Below, one piece after another: positions 53,076 through 61,964 of a stretch of DNA of 64,000 bases (positions within the stretch are counted from its first letter, which is position 1; every line of letters starts with the position of its first letter). The stretch comes from Bellilinea sp034411135. GTDB taxonomy: Bacteria > Chloroflexota > Anaerolineae > Anaerolineales > Anaerolineaceae. The position numbers and the translations under genes were made by a program. The stretch lies in contig DAOUMN010000086.1 in assembly GCA_034411135.1 (NCBI GenBank), positions 23,823 through 87,822 on the forward strand. The letters run 5' to 3'. A model generated the notes under the pieces. The model saw only the letters and a list, made by a program, of their open reading frames with translations, searched no databases and was not told where the DNA came from.

Positions 53076-53105
53076 ACTCCCAAAGGGGTGCAGAAGGGTG
53101 ATGAG

Positions 53106-53351
53106 ATGCAATTCCTAAGTGAGGTAAAACCAACTGAAACCAGCCTGGCTAATGATCTGATCACCTGCCCGGTATGCGGTTTCGTTTATCGTGCAAGCGA
53201 ACATCTGTTGTGCAATGGATGTCCGTTAAATCCAAATTGTGCGATGAATTGCTGCCCAAACTGTGGGGCGTCCAATATCGATCCTTACCAATCCAGGCTG
53301 GTGGGTTGGATTAAAAAAATCGTTTCAGGAGGCGCACGTGTTTCGTCATAG
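53106..53351 (+). CDS. Small Cys-rich (zinc-ribbon-like) protein in the feo operon
   Basis: An 81-aa soluble protein with eight cysteines in 34 residues: CPVC, CNGC, then NCAMNCC and NCG. The spacing suggests two metal sites, as in zinc ribbons or rubredoxin-like folds. ATG 53106 is chosen over a GTG 18 bases earlier. It lies between feoB and feoA and overlaps feoA by 14 bases, so it is surely part of the iron uptake unit. It may play the part FeoC plays in enterobacteria, or handle iron on the inner side; neither is shown. Confidence 0.78.
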   Translation: MQFLSEVKPTETSLANDLITCPVCGFVYRASEHLLCNGCPLNPNCAMNCCPNCGASNIDPYQSRLVGWIKKIVSGGARVSS

Positions 53352-53613
53352 AAGACAACAAAGATGCTCACGAGGTTATCTAATTCAGGAGGGGTGTATA
53401 TCCTTATGCCAGGCTGCGCCGGGAAGCGAGGTGGTTATAAGAGGGTATGATGGTCTGGCAGGTTCTCAACGGGCGTACTTGCAGGCATATGGTATGTTGC
53501 CCGGGCGATGCGTCCGGGTAGTGGCACAACGCCCAGTGACGATTGTTCAAATCGAAGAGACTGAGCTAGCATTTGAACCGCAAGTGGCAGAGACAATTCT
53601 GGTGGATTCGTGA
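53338..53613 (+). CDS. feoA: FeoA-like ferrous iron transport protein
   Basis: A 91-aa SH3-like protein. GTG 53338 is chosen because AGGAGG lies 6 bases upstream, although it overlaps the previous gene. LCQAAPGSEVVIRG, then LQAYGMLPGRCVRVVAQRP and VQIEETELAFEPQVA follow the FeoA fold; the G-x-x-P-G core is present. FeoA binds the cytosolic side of FeoB. Here it comes after feoB rather than before it, with a Cys-rich gene between. A terminator follows. Confidence 0.87.
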   Translation: MFRHRRQQRCSRGYLIQEGCISLCQAAPGSEVVIRGYDGLAGSQRAYLQAYGMLPGRCVRVVAQRPVTIVQIEETELAFEPQVAETILVDS

Positions 53614-53649
53614 TCTAACGCTCAAAACTTAAGAAAACTTAAAATTTCA

Positions 53650-53680
53650 CCCCTTGTCTTGACAAGGGGGTAATTTTTTT
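53650..53680 (+). terminator. Terminator after feoA
   Basis: CCCCTTGTC and GACAAGGGG form a stem of up to 9 bp with a very short loop (7 bp with a 6-base loop), followed by GTAATTTTTTT. The same bases hold the -35 box of the lacI-type gene promoter, so the two signals overlap. Confidence 0.8.
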
Positions 53681-53688
53681 GCTATACT
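53659..53688 (+). promoter_or_regulatory. Promoter of the LacI-type regulator
   Basis: TTGACA (53659-53664, perfect -35) and TATACT (53683-53688) with an 18-base spacer. The -35 lies in the right arm of the feoA terminator. The start of transcription would fall at the operator-like palindrome at 53692-53711. Confidence 0.75.
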
Positions 53689-53691
53689 GAA

Positions 53692-53711
53692 AGTGCTTTC
53701 ATAAAAGCACT
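53692..53711. promoter_or_regulatory. Operator-like palindrome at the lacI-type promoter
   Basis: AGTGCTTT and AAAGCACT are exact reverse complements separated by CATA (20 bases in all). It begins 4 bases after the -10 box, where a LacI-family repressor would block transcription, so autoregulation is likely. Confidence 0.7.
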
Positions 53712-53751
53712 TGCCACAGATAATTTTTCCTGCTCGTCGAGAAGTATAAAA

Positions 53752-54759
53752 ATGGTGATCAAAAAAAGTCCGCCAACAATCTATGATGTGGCGCGATCGG
53801 CAGGGGTGAGCATATCAACGGTATCGCGGGTTCTCAACAACCCGGAACGGGTAAATGAAACCACTCGGGTGCAGGTGTTGGCAAGTATCGATAAGCTTGG
53901 TTTTGTGCCCAAGGCGGAAGCAAGAGCCAGAGCGTTGCGTTCCTCCGGGCGGGTGGGGGTGATTACCCCGTTCTTTACAGCGCCTTCGTTTGTTCAGCGG
54001 TTGCGCGGGGTAGCATCCATCCTGACCGAGTCCAATGTTGAACTGGTGATCTTCACGGTCGATACGCTGGAACGCTTGCAACATTACCTGGATACCATAC
54101 CGTTGACCCATAATCTAGATGGTCTGATTTTGATTTCCGTTCGCATTGACAGCGCTACCGCGGACCGAATGATTCAACACCACCTTGAAACGGTGCTGAT
54201 TGAATACCCCCTGAATGTTTTTAGCAGTGTTGAAATTGATGACGAGGAGGGTGGAAGAATTGCCGCCCGGTATTTGCATGGGAAAGGTTATCAAAACTTT
54301 GCCTTTGTAGGGGAGACGAATTTCCCAAAATATGGGATCAATCCAATCAATTCGCGCCTGATAGGTTTTCGTGGCGTCCTCAATGACTTGCGCGTGCCTT
54401 TCAATGATAGCCATATTTGGGAGACCCCTTACCATGTCGATGCCACCCGCTTCGTTGCCCTGGAGCAATTGCGACAGGTTCGTAAACCATTGGCAATCTT
54501 CTCGGCTACGGATTTACAAGCTGTGGGTGTGTTAAAAGCCGCGCGGCAATTGGGGTTACGGGTGCCCGATGACGTGGCAATTCTGGGCTTCGATGATCTG
54601 GATATGGCTGACTATATTGGTTTATCCACCGTCCGCCAGCCGTTGGACGAGTCGGGGCGGGTGGCAGCTGAATTATTGTTCTCACGGTTGACCAATCCAA
54701 ATCGTTCTGTGCAACATATACGACTTCCTTTAACCTTAATAGAGCGCGAAACATCCTAA
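53752..54759 (+). CDS. LacI-family transcriptional regulator
   Basis: A 335-aa repressor. TIYDVARSAGVSISTVSRVLNNP is the LacI helix-turn-helix, followed by a hinge helix (about 50-60) and a sugar-binding core (RSSGRVGVITPFF, FSATDLQAVGVLKAARQLG, AILGFDDLDMADYIG). It probably senses a sugar or sugar phosphate and controls the ABC importer and amylosucrase genes that follow. The start ATG 53752 lies about 40 bases after the palindrome at the promoter. Ligand unknown. Confidence 0.92.
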   Translation: MVIKKSPPTIYDVARSAGVSISTVSRVLNNPERVNETTRVQVLASIDKLGFVPKAEARARALRSSGRVGVITPFFTAPSFVQRLRGVASILTESNVELVIFTVDTLERLQHYLDTIPLTHNLDGLILISVRIDSATADRMIQHHLETVLIEYPLNVFSSVEIDDEEGGRIAARYLHGKGYQNFAFVGETNFPKYGINPINSRLIGFRGVLNDLRVPFNDSHIWETPYHVDATRFVALEQLRQVRKPLAIFSATDLQAVGVLKAARQLGLRVPDDVAILGFDDLDMADYIGLSTVRQPLDESGRVAAELLFSRLTNPNRSVQHIRLPLTLIERETS

Positions 54760-54887
54760 TGTGCGTTTCGTTGGAAGATCCTGTAAGGAGGTGATGGTAT
54801 TCAATCGATATCCGAATCCGTTTCTAATTCTCTGCCTTCTGGCAAGTCGTTCGACAATTTGTGAATCCTGGAGTTTTGGAGGAGAAA

Positions 54888-56237
54888 ATGAAAAAAAGTA
54901 TATGGCAGGTCATGGCTATTGTGATGGTGGCGGCTCTGGTGCTGGCAGCCTGTGCGCAGCCGACACCAGCACCTGAAGCCACCCAGCCGCCGTCAGCAAC
55001 CGGCTCTTTCCTGGATCGCGCCTTTGCTGGCGAGTTCAAAGGTACTGTTGTAACGATGGCTGGTCCGTTCACGGATAATGATGCCGTAAAATTCGAACAA
55101 TCGATCAAGGATTTCGAAGACAAGACGGGTATCGATATCCAGTACGAAGGATCGAAGGAATTCGAAGCCTCGATTTCTATTCGCATCGATGGCGGCAATC
55201 CGCCCGATATCGTTGACTTTCCGCAGCCAGGTTTGTTGTCCACCTTCGCTGCCAAGGGCAAGGCGATTGATCTGTCCACTTTCCTGGACATGGAAAAGTT
55301 GAAGAAAAACTACAACCAGTCCTGGTTGGACATGGCGATGATGGACAGCCCCAATGGCAAGATTATGGCTGGGGTGTGGGGACGTGTGAATGGTAAGTCG
55401 CTGGTCTGGTATCCCAAGAAAGCCTTCGATGAAGCTGGCTACAAGATTCCGACCACCTGGGATGAATTGATCGCCCTGAGCGAAGAAATCAAGAGCGACG
55501 GTGATGCTCCCTGGTGTGTGGGTATCGAATCGGGCGCTGCAACCGGCTGGCCGATGACTGACTGGATCGAAGAGACCATGCTGCGCACCACTTCGCTGGA
55601 GAATTACGACAAATGGGTAAAAGGTGAGCTGAAGTTTGATTCACCCGAGGTGCGCAAAGCTATTGAAACCGTCGGGCAAATCTGGTTCACGGACGGTTAT
55701 GTGTTCGGTGGGCGACAGGCAATTGCGACAACCTTCTTTGGTGATGCTCCGAAACCCATGTTCGATAATCCGCCCAAGTGCTGGATGCACAAACAGGGCA
55801 ACTTCATTACCACCTTCTTCCCCGAGGGCTTGACTGCGGGCGTGGACTACGACTTCTTCTATCTGCCTCCGATTGATCCGGCTTACGGAAAACCCGTTCT
55901 GGTAGCGGGAGACATCTATGCTATGTTCAACGACCGTCCGGAAGTGCGCGCGGTGATGGAATACTTTACCACGGGCGCATCGGTTGAAGGCTGGGTACGC
56001 GCTGGCGGTGCAATTTCCCCGCACCTGGACTCGAGCCTGGATTGGTACTCTAACGAAGTTGACCGTGGCGTTGCTGAGATCATCCTCAACGCGACCTCGG
56101 TTCGTTTCGATGCCTCTGATCTCATGCCCGGTGCAGTTGGCTCGGGTTCCTTCTGGAAATCGATGACTTCTTACGTCTCTGGTGCAATCGATCTGGATAC
56201 GGCGGTCAAAGATATCGATGCCTCCTGGCCAAAATAA
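54888..56237 (+). CDS. Sugar (alpha-glucoside-type) ABC transporter substrate-binding lipoprotein
   Basis: A 449-aa lipoprotein; ATG 54888 follows GGAGGAG. Signal peptide with lipobox LAAC, then a family 1 solute-binding fold (FEDKTGIDIQYEGSKEFEA, GGNPPDIVDFPQPG, WYPKKAFDEAGYKIPTTWDEL). The Trp-rich middle region (WCVGIESGAATGWPMTDWIE) matches AglE-like alpha-glucoside binders. It captures a di- or oligosaccharide for the two permeases that follow. The ATPase gene is not in this operon, so a shared ATPase such as an MsmK homologue must serve it. Confidence 0.9.
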   Translation: MKKSIWQVMAIVMVAALVLAACAQPTPAPEATQPPSATGSFLDRAFAGEFKGTVVTMAGPFTDNDAVKFEQSIKDFEDKTGIDIQYEGSKEFEASISIRIDGGNPPDIVDFPQPGLLSTFAAKGKAIDLSTFLDMEKLKKNYNQSWLDMAMMDSPNGKIMAGVWGRVNGKSLVWYPKKAFDEAGYKIPTTWDELIALSEEIKSDGDAPWCVGIESGAATGWPMTDWIEETMLRTTSLENYDKWVKGELKFDSPEVRKAIETVGQIWFTDGYVFGGRQAIATTFFGDAPKPMFDNPPKCWMHKQGNFITTFFPEGLTAGVDYDFFYLPPIDPAYGKPVLVAGDIYAMFNDRPEVRAVMEYFTTGASVEGWVRAGGAISPHLDSSLDWYSNEVDRGVAEIILNATSVRFDASDLMPGAVGSGSFWKSMTSYVSGAIDLDTAVKDIDASWPK

Positions 56238-56285
56238 GCCATTCGGCGAAAACCAAGGTCGACAAGACCTGAGATGACTCGATGG

Positions 56286-56329
56286 GGAGGAGCAGGATCG
56301 ATTATTACAAACCGTTTTCCTGCTCCTCC
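56286..56329 (+). terminator. Intra-operon hairpin after the sugar-binding gene
   Basis: GGAGGAGCAGGA (56286-56297) and TCCTGCTCCTCC (56318-56329) form a perfect 12-bp stem with a 20-base loop and only a weak T-rich tail (TTATTTG). It lies between the binding protein and the permeases, so it probably stabilises the upstream mRNA or lowers permease expression. Confidence 0.7.
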
Positions 56330-56402
56330 TTATTTGTAGGGTATATAATCTTAGTAAAAAATTAAACAGGTAATCTGATCCGTAGCTGGAAAGGAGCGCA
56401 AA

Positions 56403-57521
56403 ATGCAGAACCAGTCAAACAAGGGATTCGTTGGTTCGCTTTTGGAATGGCTGACTACCGGCCTGGGTAGACTCCTGGTGTCCATCTTTGTGCCCGTCCT
56501 TACATTTTTAGTATTGTGGCGTGGCTTTATTTTTTTAAGGGACACCAATGCTTCCCAGGTAATCGTCGTCCTTGTGGCGATTCTTTGGGGAGTTGGGGGG
56601 GTAGCACTCCTGTATGGCGTATCCAACTGGCTGGTGGAGAAATTACCCGGTGATTGGATGCGCCGTCTGCAACCATTTATTTTTATTGGACCGGCGGTGG
56701 CGATTCTTTTCTGGTATCTGGCATTACCGACAATCCGTACGTTGATCCTCAGTTTTCAGGATGGATTAGGCAGAAGGTTTATCGGACTGGACAATTACCT
56801 GTTTGCGTTTACCGACCGGGTCATGTTGGAGGCGTTTCGCAATAATCTGCTCTGGATGATTTTGGGCACCGGTTTCAGCGTAGGTTTGGGGTTGATCATT
56901 GCTGTACTGGCTGACCGCACACCGCTGGAAAAAGTTTATAAAGCCATTATCTTCATGCCTATGGCGATCTCGTTTGTCGGTGCTGGCGTAATATGGAAAT
57001 TTGTGTATGCTTACCGGGGTGAAGGGGTAGGCATCACTGAGATTGGGTTGCTCAATTCCATTGTAATTGGGCTGGGCGGAAAATCCCAACCCTGGTTATT
57101 GATTCCGCCTTGGAACAATCTCTTTCTTATTGTGATCATGATCTGGCTGCAGACTGGCTTTGCGATGGTCATTCTGTCATCGGCGATCAAAGGTATTCCG
57201 GCTGAGTTGCTCGAGGCGGCGCGTGTGGATGGAGCCAACGAATTTCAGATCTTTTTCTCGATTATGATCCCCACAATCCAGGGAACGCTGCTTACAGTCA
57301 CCACAACGATCATCATATTCAGCCTTAAGCTGTTCGATATTGTTCGGGTGATGACGGGGGGGAATAACGGCACCAACGTGATTGCCAACGAATTTTATAT
57401 TCAGCAATTTACTTACAATCATTCTGGTCGAGCTTCTGCCATCGCGATTGTATTATTGATCGCGGTCATACCGGTTATGGTCTACAATCTTCGCCAGTTC
57501 CGCGAGAGGAGGGCGTTCTAA
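56403..57521 (+). CDS. Sugar ABC transporter permease (MalF/AglF-like)
   Basis: A 372-aa permease with about eight membrane helices; GGAAAGGAG precedes the ATG. The EAA loop reads LEAARVDGANEFQIFFSIMIP, and the FIGPAVAILFWYLALP and WLQTGFAMVILSSAIKGIP segments place it with MalF/UgpA-type permeases. An N-terminal extension of about 80 residues with two extra helices precedes the core, as in AglF proteins. It pairs with the next permease, which begins directly after its stop codon. Confidence 0.92.
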   Translation: MQNQSNKGFVGSLLEWLTTGLGRLLVSIFVPVLTFLVLWRGFIFLRDTNASQVIVVLVAILWGVGGVALLYGVSNWLVEKLPGDWMRRLQPFIFIGPAVAILFWYLALPTIRTLILSFQDGLGRRFIGLDNYLFAFTDRVMLEAFRNNLLWMILGTGFSVGLGLIIAVLADRTPLEKVYKAIIFMPMAISFVGAGVIWKFVYAYRGEGVGITEIGLLNSIVIGLGGKSQPWLLIPPWNNLFLIVIMIWLQTGFAMVILSSAIKGIPAELLEAARVDGANEFQIFFSIMIPTIQGTLLTVTTTIIIFSLKLFDIVRVMTGGNNGTNVIANEFYIQQFTYNHSGRASAIAIVLLIAVIPVMVYNLRQFRERRAF

Positions 57522-58631
57522 ATGGACACCAAGAGCAAAAGTCAAAAAAGCCAAAAGCGGCTGGGTAATTTGTTTGTCAACGGGGTATTGATTGCAATTT
57601 GTCTCGTGTGGTTGATTCCTACAATCGGCGTGTTCATTACCTCATTTCGGAACAGTGAGGATATTTACGGATCTGGCTGGTGGACGGTCTTTCCGCACCG
57701 CGCCTGGACGAAAGTGGAAGAGATTCGGGTCGCAGATGATGTCAATGTCGATCAGCCTTTTGAGGTTGCAGGTATCAGGGGGACGTTTGAAACCTTGCGG
57801 CAGGGCATTTTCACGGAAGACGGCAGAAAAGTTACCTGGGTTGGCAATAAACGCACCCGGCAGGTGATCGTTGAGGAGAAGCAGTGGGTAGGTTTCTCTG
57901 CGCGCCTGACATTGGATAATTATCGCGACACATTAAGTGGAAAAGAAATCCGTTTTCGAGATGCATCGGGAAATGAAATTACCCGAAAGGGCAACAATTT
58001 AGGTGGTGCATTCCTGAATTCGATCGCGGTTGCTGTGCCCTCGACGATCATTCCGATCTTAATTGCTGCATTTGCTGCTTATGGCTTTGCCTGGATGAAT
58101 TTTCCCGGTAGGCGGTTGATTTTTACCCTGGTTGTTGCCCTCCTGGTTGTGCCATTGCAAATCGCCTTGGTGCCAATATTGCGTGATTACACCAATTTAA
58201 ATCTAAATGGGACTTATCTGGCAATGTGGCTGGCGCATACCGGATTTGGCTTGCCATTGGCAGTGTATTTGCTGTTCAATTACATTGGATCACTGCAGCG
58301 CGACATACTCGAATCGGCATTTATCGATGGGGCATCTCATTTCACCATTTTCACCCGGCTGATTCTGCCACTTTCGGTGCCTGCGCTTGCCTCGTTTGCA
58401 ATCTTCCAATTCCTTTGGGTGTGGAATGATTACCTGGTGGCGCTTGTTTTCCTGGGCGATCAAAACCGGGTAGTAACCTCTGCGCTGGCTGCTATGGTCG
58501 GCGAGAAGGGGCAGGACTGGCATTTGCTTACCTCTGGCGCATTTGTCAGCATGATTCTGCCGTTGAGTGTATTCTTCGCTCTGCAGCGGTTCTTCGTGCG
58601 CGGCTTGATGGCTGGTTCGGTGAAAGGTTAG
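57522..58631 (+). CDS. Sugar ABC transporter permease (MalG/AglG-like)
   Basis: A 369-aa permease, longer than the usual 280 aa because of an extracytoplasmic insert at about residues 48-150 between the first two membrane helices (containing FEVAGIRGTFETLRQG). The rest is standard: EAA loop LESAFIDGASHFTIFTRLILP, and FQFLWVWNDYLVALVFLGD near the end. Such an insert is known in AglG-type permeases and may help dock the binding protein. It begins with zero spacing after the MalF-like gene. Confidence 0.92.
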   Translation: MDTKSKSQKSQKRLGNLFVNGVLIAICLVWLIPTIGVFITSFRNSEDIYGSGWWTVFPHRAWTKVEEIRVADDVNVDQPFEVAGIRGTFETLRQGIFTEDGRKVTWVGNKRTRQVIVEEKQWVGFSARLTLDNYRDTLSGKEIRFRDASGNEITRKGNNLGGAFLNSIAVAVPSTIIPILIAAFAAYGFAWMNFPGRRLIFTLVVALLVVPLQIALVPILRDYTNLNLNGTYLAMWLAHTGFGLPLAVYLLFNYIGSLQRDILESAFIDGASHFTIFTRLILPLSVPALASFAIFQFLWVWNDYLVALVFLGDQNRVVTSALAAMVGEKGQDWHLLTSGAFVSMILPLSVFFALQRFFVRGLMAGSVKG

Positions 58632-58646
58632 TCGATAGGGGATGAA

Positions 58647-60605
58647 ATGATAGCGGAATTGAATATCGCCGCCGAGGCAAAACGAACTCTATCCCGCATT
58701 CGACCGCGATTGGAGGCTCGTTTTGCGGATTATCGCCGGGAAAATCCTGAAGAATGGCAAGCATTCGAGTACCGGCTGGAGACGCACTTTGAGCGCTTGT
58801 TTGGAATTTTCTTACACCTTTACAGCCAGCGGTATGATTTTTTCTATCATCTTGAGGAGTTGATATCACTCCTGGCGGCATCATGGATTGAACGAAGCCC
58901 GGCATTGAAAGAACTAGATGATAAACGCGAGAAAGATTCGGGTTGGTTTCAATCTAATCGGATGTTGGGCGGTGTATGTTATGTGGATCTGTTCGCTGGA
59001 AATCTGCATGGAATTCGCGAGAAGATTCCCTATTTTAAAGAATTAGGCTTGTCTTATTTGCATCTGATGCCGTTGTTTCGTTGCCCAGAAGGTGATAATG
59101 ATGGCGGCTACGCTATTTCCAGCTACCGTGAGGTCAACCCCGCTTTAGGCACAATGCAAGAATTGACTGATCTGGCGAACCTCTTGCGAAGTGAGGGAAT
59201 CAGCCTGGTGTTAGATTTTGTATTTAACCATACCTCGAATGAACATGAATGGGCATTAAAAGCAAGGACAGGGGATACGGAATATCAGTCGTATTACTAC
59301 ATGTTCGAAGACCGCACAATGCCGGACGCCTATGAGCAAACGTTAAGGGAGATTTTCCCAGACGAACATCCGGGGGCATTTACATATTTCCCGGATATCA
59401 GAAAATGGGTATGGACTACATTTCATTCCAATCAATGGGATTTGAATTATGCCAATCCGGTTGTGTTCAATCGGATGGCTGGAGAGTTGCTTTTTCTGGC
59501 AAATGCCGGGGTGGAAGTGTTGCGCCTGGATGCTGTGGCGTTTATTTGGAAGCAGATGGGCACTTCATGCGAGAATCTTCCCGAAGCTCATTTACTTATT
59601 CAGGCTTTCAATTCTGTTGCCCGGATTGCTGCGCCCGCATTAATTTTTAAGTCAGAAGCCATTGTGCACCCGAATGATGTTATTCGCTATATCGATCCGA
59701 ACGAGTGTCAGATTTCGTATAACCCATTGCTGATGGCATTGTTGTGGGAAGCCCTGGCAACCCGCAATGCACAATTGTTGACCTATTCCATGCAGGAACG
59801 ATTTAGAATACATCCCCAGTGTGCGTGGGTCAACTATGTTCGCTGCCATGATGATATCGGGTGGACATTTTCAGATGAGGATGCTGCCACGTTTGGAATC
59901 AATGGATATCATCATCGCCGTTTCCTGAATGAGTTCTATACTGGGAAATTCAAAGGCAGTTTTGCACGCGGACTGCCTTTCCAGGAAAACCCGCGCACCG
60001 GCGATGCGCGGATCTCTGGCACTTGCGCTTCGCTGGCAGGGTTGGAAAAAGCGTTGTTTGAGGAAACTGATTGGGAGGTTGAACTTGCACTGCGGCGGAT
60101 TTTACTGATCCATAGTGTGATACTATCGATCGGCGGAATTCCTCTGATCTACCTGGGGGATGAAATTGGCACACTGAATGACTACACCTACCGCAACGAC
60201 CCCGCAAAAGTGCGCGATTCGCGTTGGGTGCATCGGCCGTTTGTAAATTGGGAGCAATACGAGCACCGCTTACGCGAAGATACGCTTGAGGGAAAATTGT
60301 TTTCCCGCTTATTAAGCCTTATACGATTGCGTATGCAGACAACCGCATTTTGCGGAGCAAATACTGAAATTATTACACTGCGTTGCCCTCAGGTGTTTGC
60401 ATATATCCGGCAGATGGGGGATGAACGCGTGTTGGTGATGTGTAATTTTTGCGAGCAACCCCAAGATTTGGATGGGAACGAAATCCGTCTGCATGGTTTG
60501 GGATATTCCTTCACCGATCTGGTTACCGGAGCGGAATACTCATCCAAAGTCCCCTTGCGGCTAGATGCGTATCAATATGTCTGGTTGAAGGTGCGCGGAG
60601 ATTAG
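58647..60605 (+). CDS. Amylosucrase (GH13 subfamily 4)
   Basis: A 652-aa cytosolic glucosyltransferase that uses sucrose to build alpha-1,4-glucan and release fructose. The nucleophile is Asp295 (LRLDAVAF), the acid/base Glu337 (FKSEAIV) and the third carboxylate Asp402 (RCHDDIGW). Long stretches, such as GGVCYVDLFAG, PYFKELGL and NHTSNEHEWA, match Neisseria amylosucrase closely, including the N-terminal helical domain (1-90). No signal peptide. Last gene of the LacI/ABC operon, so imported sucrose or a related glucoside would be its substrate. Sucrose hydrolase activity is the main alternative. Confidence 0.93.
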   Translation: MIAELNIAAEAKRTLSRIRPRLEARFADYRRENPEEWQAFEYRLETHFERLFGIFLHLYSQRYDFFYHLEELISLLAASWIERSPALKELDDKREKDSGWFQSNRMLGGVCYVDLFAGNLHGIREKIPYFKELGLSYLHLMPLFRCPEGDNDGGYAISSYREVNPALGTMQELTDLANLLRSEGISLVLDFVFNHTSNEHEWALKARTGDTEYQSYYYMFEDRTMPDAYEQTLREIFPDEHPGAFTYFPDIRKWVWTTFHSNQWDLNYANPVVFNRMAGELLFLANAGVEVLRLDAVAFIWKQMGTSCENLPEAHLLIQAFNSVARIAAPALIFKSEAIVHPNDVIRYIDPNECQISYNPLLMALLWEALATRNAQLLTYSMQERFRIHPQCAWVNYVRCHDDIGWTFSDEDAATFGINGYHHRRFLNEFYTGKFKGSFARGLPFQENPRTGDARISGTCASLAGLEKALFEETDWEVELALRRILLIHSVILSIGGIPLIYLGDEIGTLNDYTYRNDPAKVRDSRWVHRPFVNWEQYEHRLREDTLEGKLFSRLLSLIRLRMQTTAFCGANTEIITLRCPQVFAYIRQMGDERVLVMCNFCEQPQDLDGNEIRLHGLGYSFTDLVTGAEYSSKVPLRLDAYQYVWLKVRGD

Positions 60606-60611
60606 AGCGAA

Positions 60612-61841
60612 TTACGCCCTTTTCCGGGCAGACAATTCGGCAATTTTTACGATTACCTGAACAGCTTTTTCCATTGATGCAACGGGTATAAATTCAAAGC
60701 GTCCGTGGTAATTGTGCCCGCCGTTGAAGAGATTTGGGCAAGGCAAACCCATGTAGGAAAGCCGGGCGCCATCTGTGCCCCCACGCACGGGGCGGATGAT
60801 CGGCGTGACACCGACTTCGAGCATGGCTTGCTTTGCTAGGGCAATGATGTGGAAAACCGGCTCGATTTTTTCCTTCATGTTTAAGTAACTGTCCTTCAAA
60901 TCCAGATGGATTAAGTTGGATCCGAGACGGGTATTGAGAAAATCAACGGACTGTTTCAAAATGTCTTTTAATCGATTGAACTTGTGTGCATCATGTTCAC
61001 GGATAATAAAGCGCATCTCGGCAGAATCGACTGTTCCCTGTATGTTAGTCAGGTGGATGAAACCTTCATAATGTTCTGTGTGTTCAGGGCGTTGGTGAGC
61101 GGGTAGCAGGTTTTGCAAGTCAACCGCCAATTGAAGCGCATTAATCATCTTGTTTTTTGCGGTGCCTGGATGAACGTTGCGCCCCTGAATGGTGACTTTG
61201 GCGTTTGCAGCGTTGAAATTTTCGTATTGCAATTCGCCAATCTCACCACCATCCATGGTATAGGCGAAATCGGCATTGAATTTTTTAACATCAAACCGAT
61301 CGGCGCCACGTCCGATTTCCTCATCTGGTGTGAAGCCAATACGAATGGCTGCGCGTGGAATTTCCGGATGTTTCACCAAATATTCAACTGCTGCCATAAT
61401 CTCGGCAATACCTGCCTTATCGTCTGCCCCTAGCAACGTATTTCCGTCCGTGGTGATGAGAGTCTGTCCGACGTATTTGTTCAGGTCAGGAAAATCCAGC
61501 GGCGATAAAATGATATTTTTTTCTTCGTTAAGAATTATTTCCCCACCTTGATAGTCAATGATTTGGGGATTGACATTTTCGCCGGTCAAGTCAGGGCTGG
61601 TATCCATGTGAGCAATAAAGCCGATGGTTGGAGAACCATCAACATTGGATGGCAGAGTTGCCATCACGTATCCGTTTTGATCTACTGTTGCATCGGACAA
61701 TCCCAATGCTTGCAACTCATCCATCAAAAGATTGGCAAGATCCAGCTGACGCGCGGTGCTGGGAATGGTGTTGGAAGCCGGGTCGGATTCGGTAAAAATT
61801 CTGGCATATCGAATGAAACGATCGACGACACTGGTATTCAT
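60612..61841 (-). CDS. pepT: Peptidase T (tripeptide aminopeptidase)
   Basis: A 409-aa M20-family zinc peptidase. ATG 61841 is chosen because CGGAG lies 5 bases upstream; an in-frame ATG 30 bases earlier has no ribosome site. Zinc ligands are in GFIAHMDTSPD, LLGADDKAGIAE, TPDEEIGRGAD and YTMDGGEIGELQ, with His in the closing LFNGGHNYHGRFEF. It trims the N-terminal residue from tripeptides in the cytosol. It is convergent with the amylosucrase gene (6-base gap). Confidence 0.93.
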   Translation of the reverse strand: MNTSVVDRFIRYARIFTESDPASNTIPSTARQLDLANLLMDELQALGLSDATVDQNGYVMATLPSNVDGSPTIGFIAHMDTSPDLTGENVNPQIIDYQGGEIILNEEKNIILSPLDFPDLNKYVGQTLITTDGNTLLGADDKAGIAEIMAAVEYLVKHPEIPRAAIRIGFTPDEEIGRGADRFDVKKFNADFAYTMDGGEIGELQYENFNAANAKVTIQGRNVHPGTAKNKMINALQLAVDLQNLLPAHQRPEHTEHYEGFIHLTNIQGTVDSAEMRFIIREHDAHKFNRLKDILKQSVDFLNTRLGSNLIHLDLKDSYLNMKEKIEPVFHIIALAKQAMLEVGVTPIIRPVRGGTDGARLSYMGLPCPNLFNGGHNYHGRFEFIPVASMEKAVQVIVKIAELSARKRA

Positions 61842-61869
61842 GGATTCTCCGATATGAAGGAATAAAATC

Positions 61870-61939
61870 AATTATACTCTATGTCCACAGCCGCATTTTT
61901 AACCAGACCTAAGTCTCGTCGAATGATTAGAGTATAATT
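61870..61939. repeat. 11-bp inverted repeats 48 bases apart
   Basis: AATTATACTCT (61870-61880) and AGAGTATAATT (61929-61939) are exact reverse complements. Each contains a TATAAT in opposite directions, so they could be two divergent -10 boxes, or the ends of a tiny mobile element. The stretch lies between pepT and the IS630-type remnant. Confidence 0.5.
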
Positions 61940-61964
61940 CTCCTGCACTAAAACGGGAAAAGAA

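Noticed and set aside
54792..54976. Short open frame after a strong AAGGAGG ribosome site
   Set aside because: It runs out of frame into the sugar-binding gene, which has its own GGAGGAG and a clear signal peptide; the product has no recognisable features.
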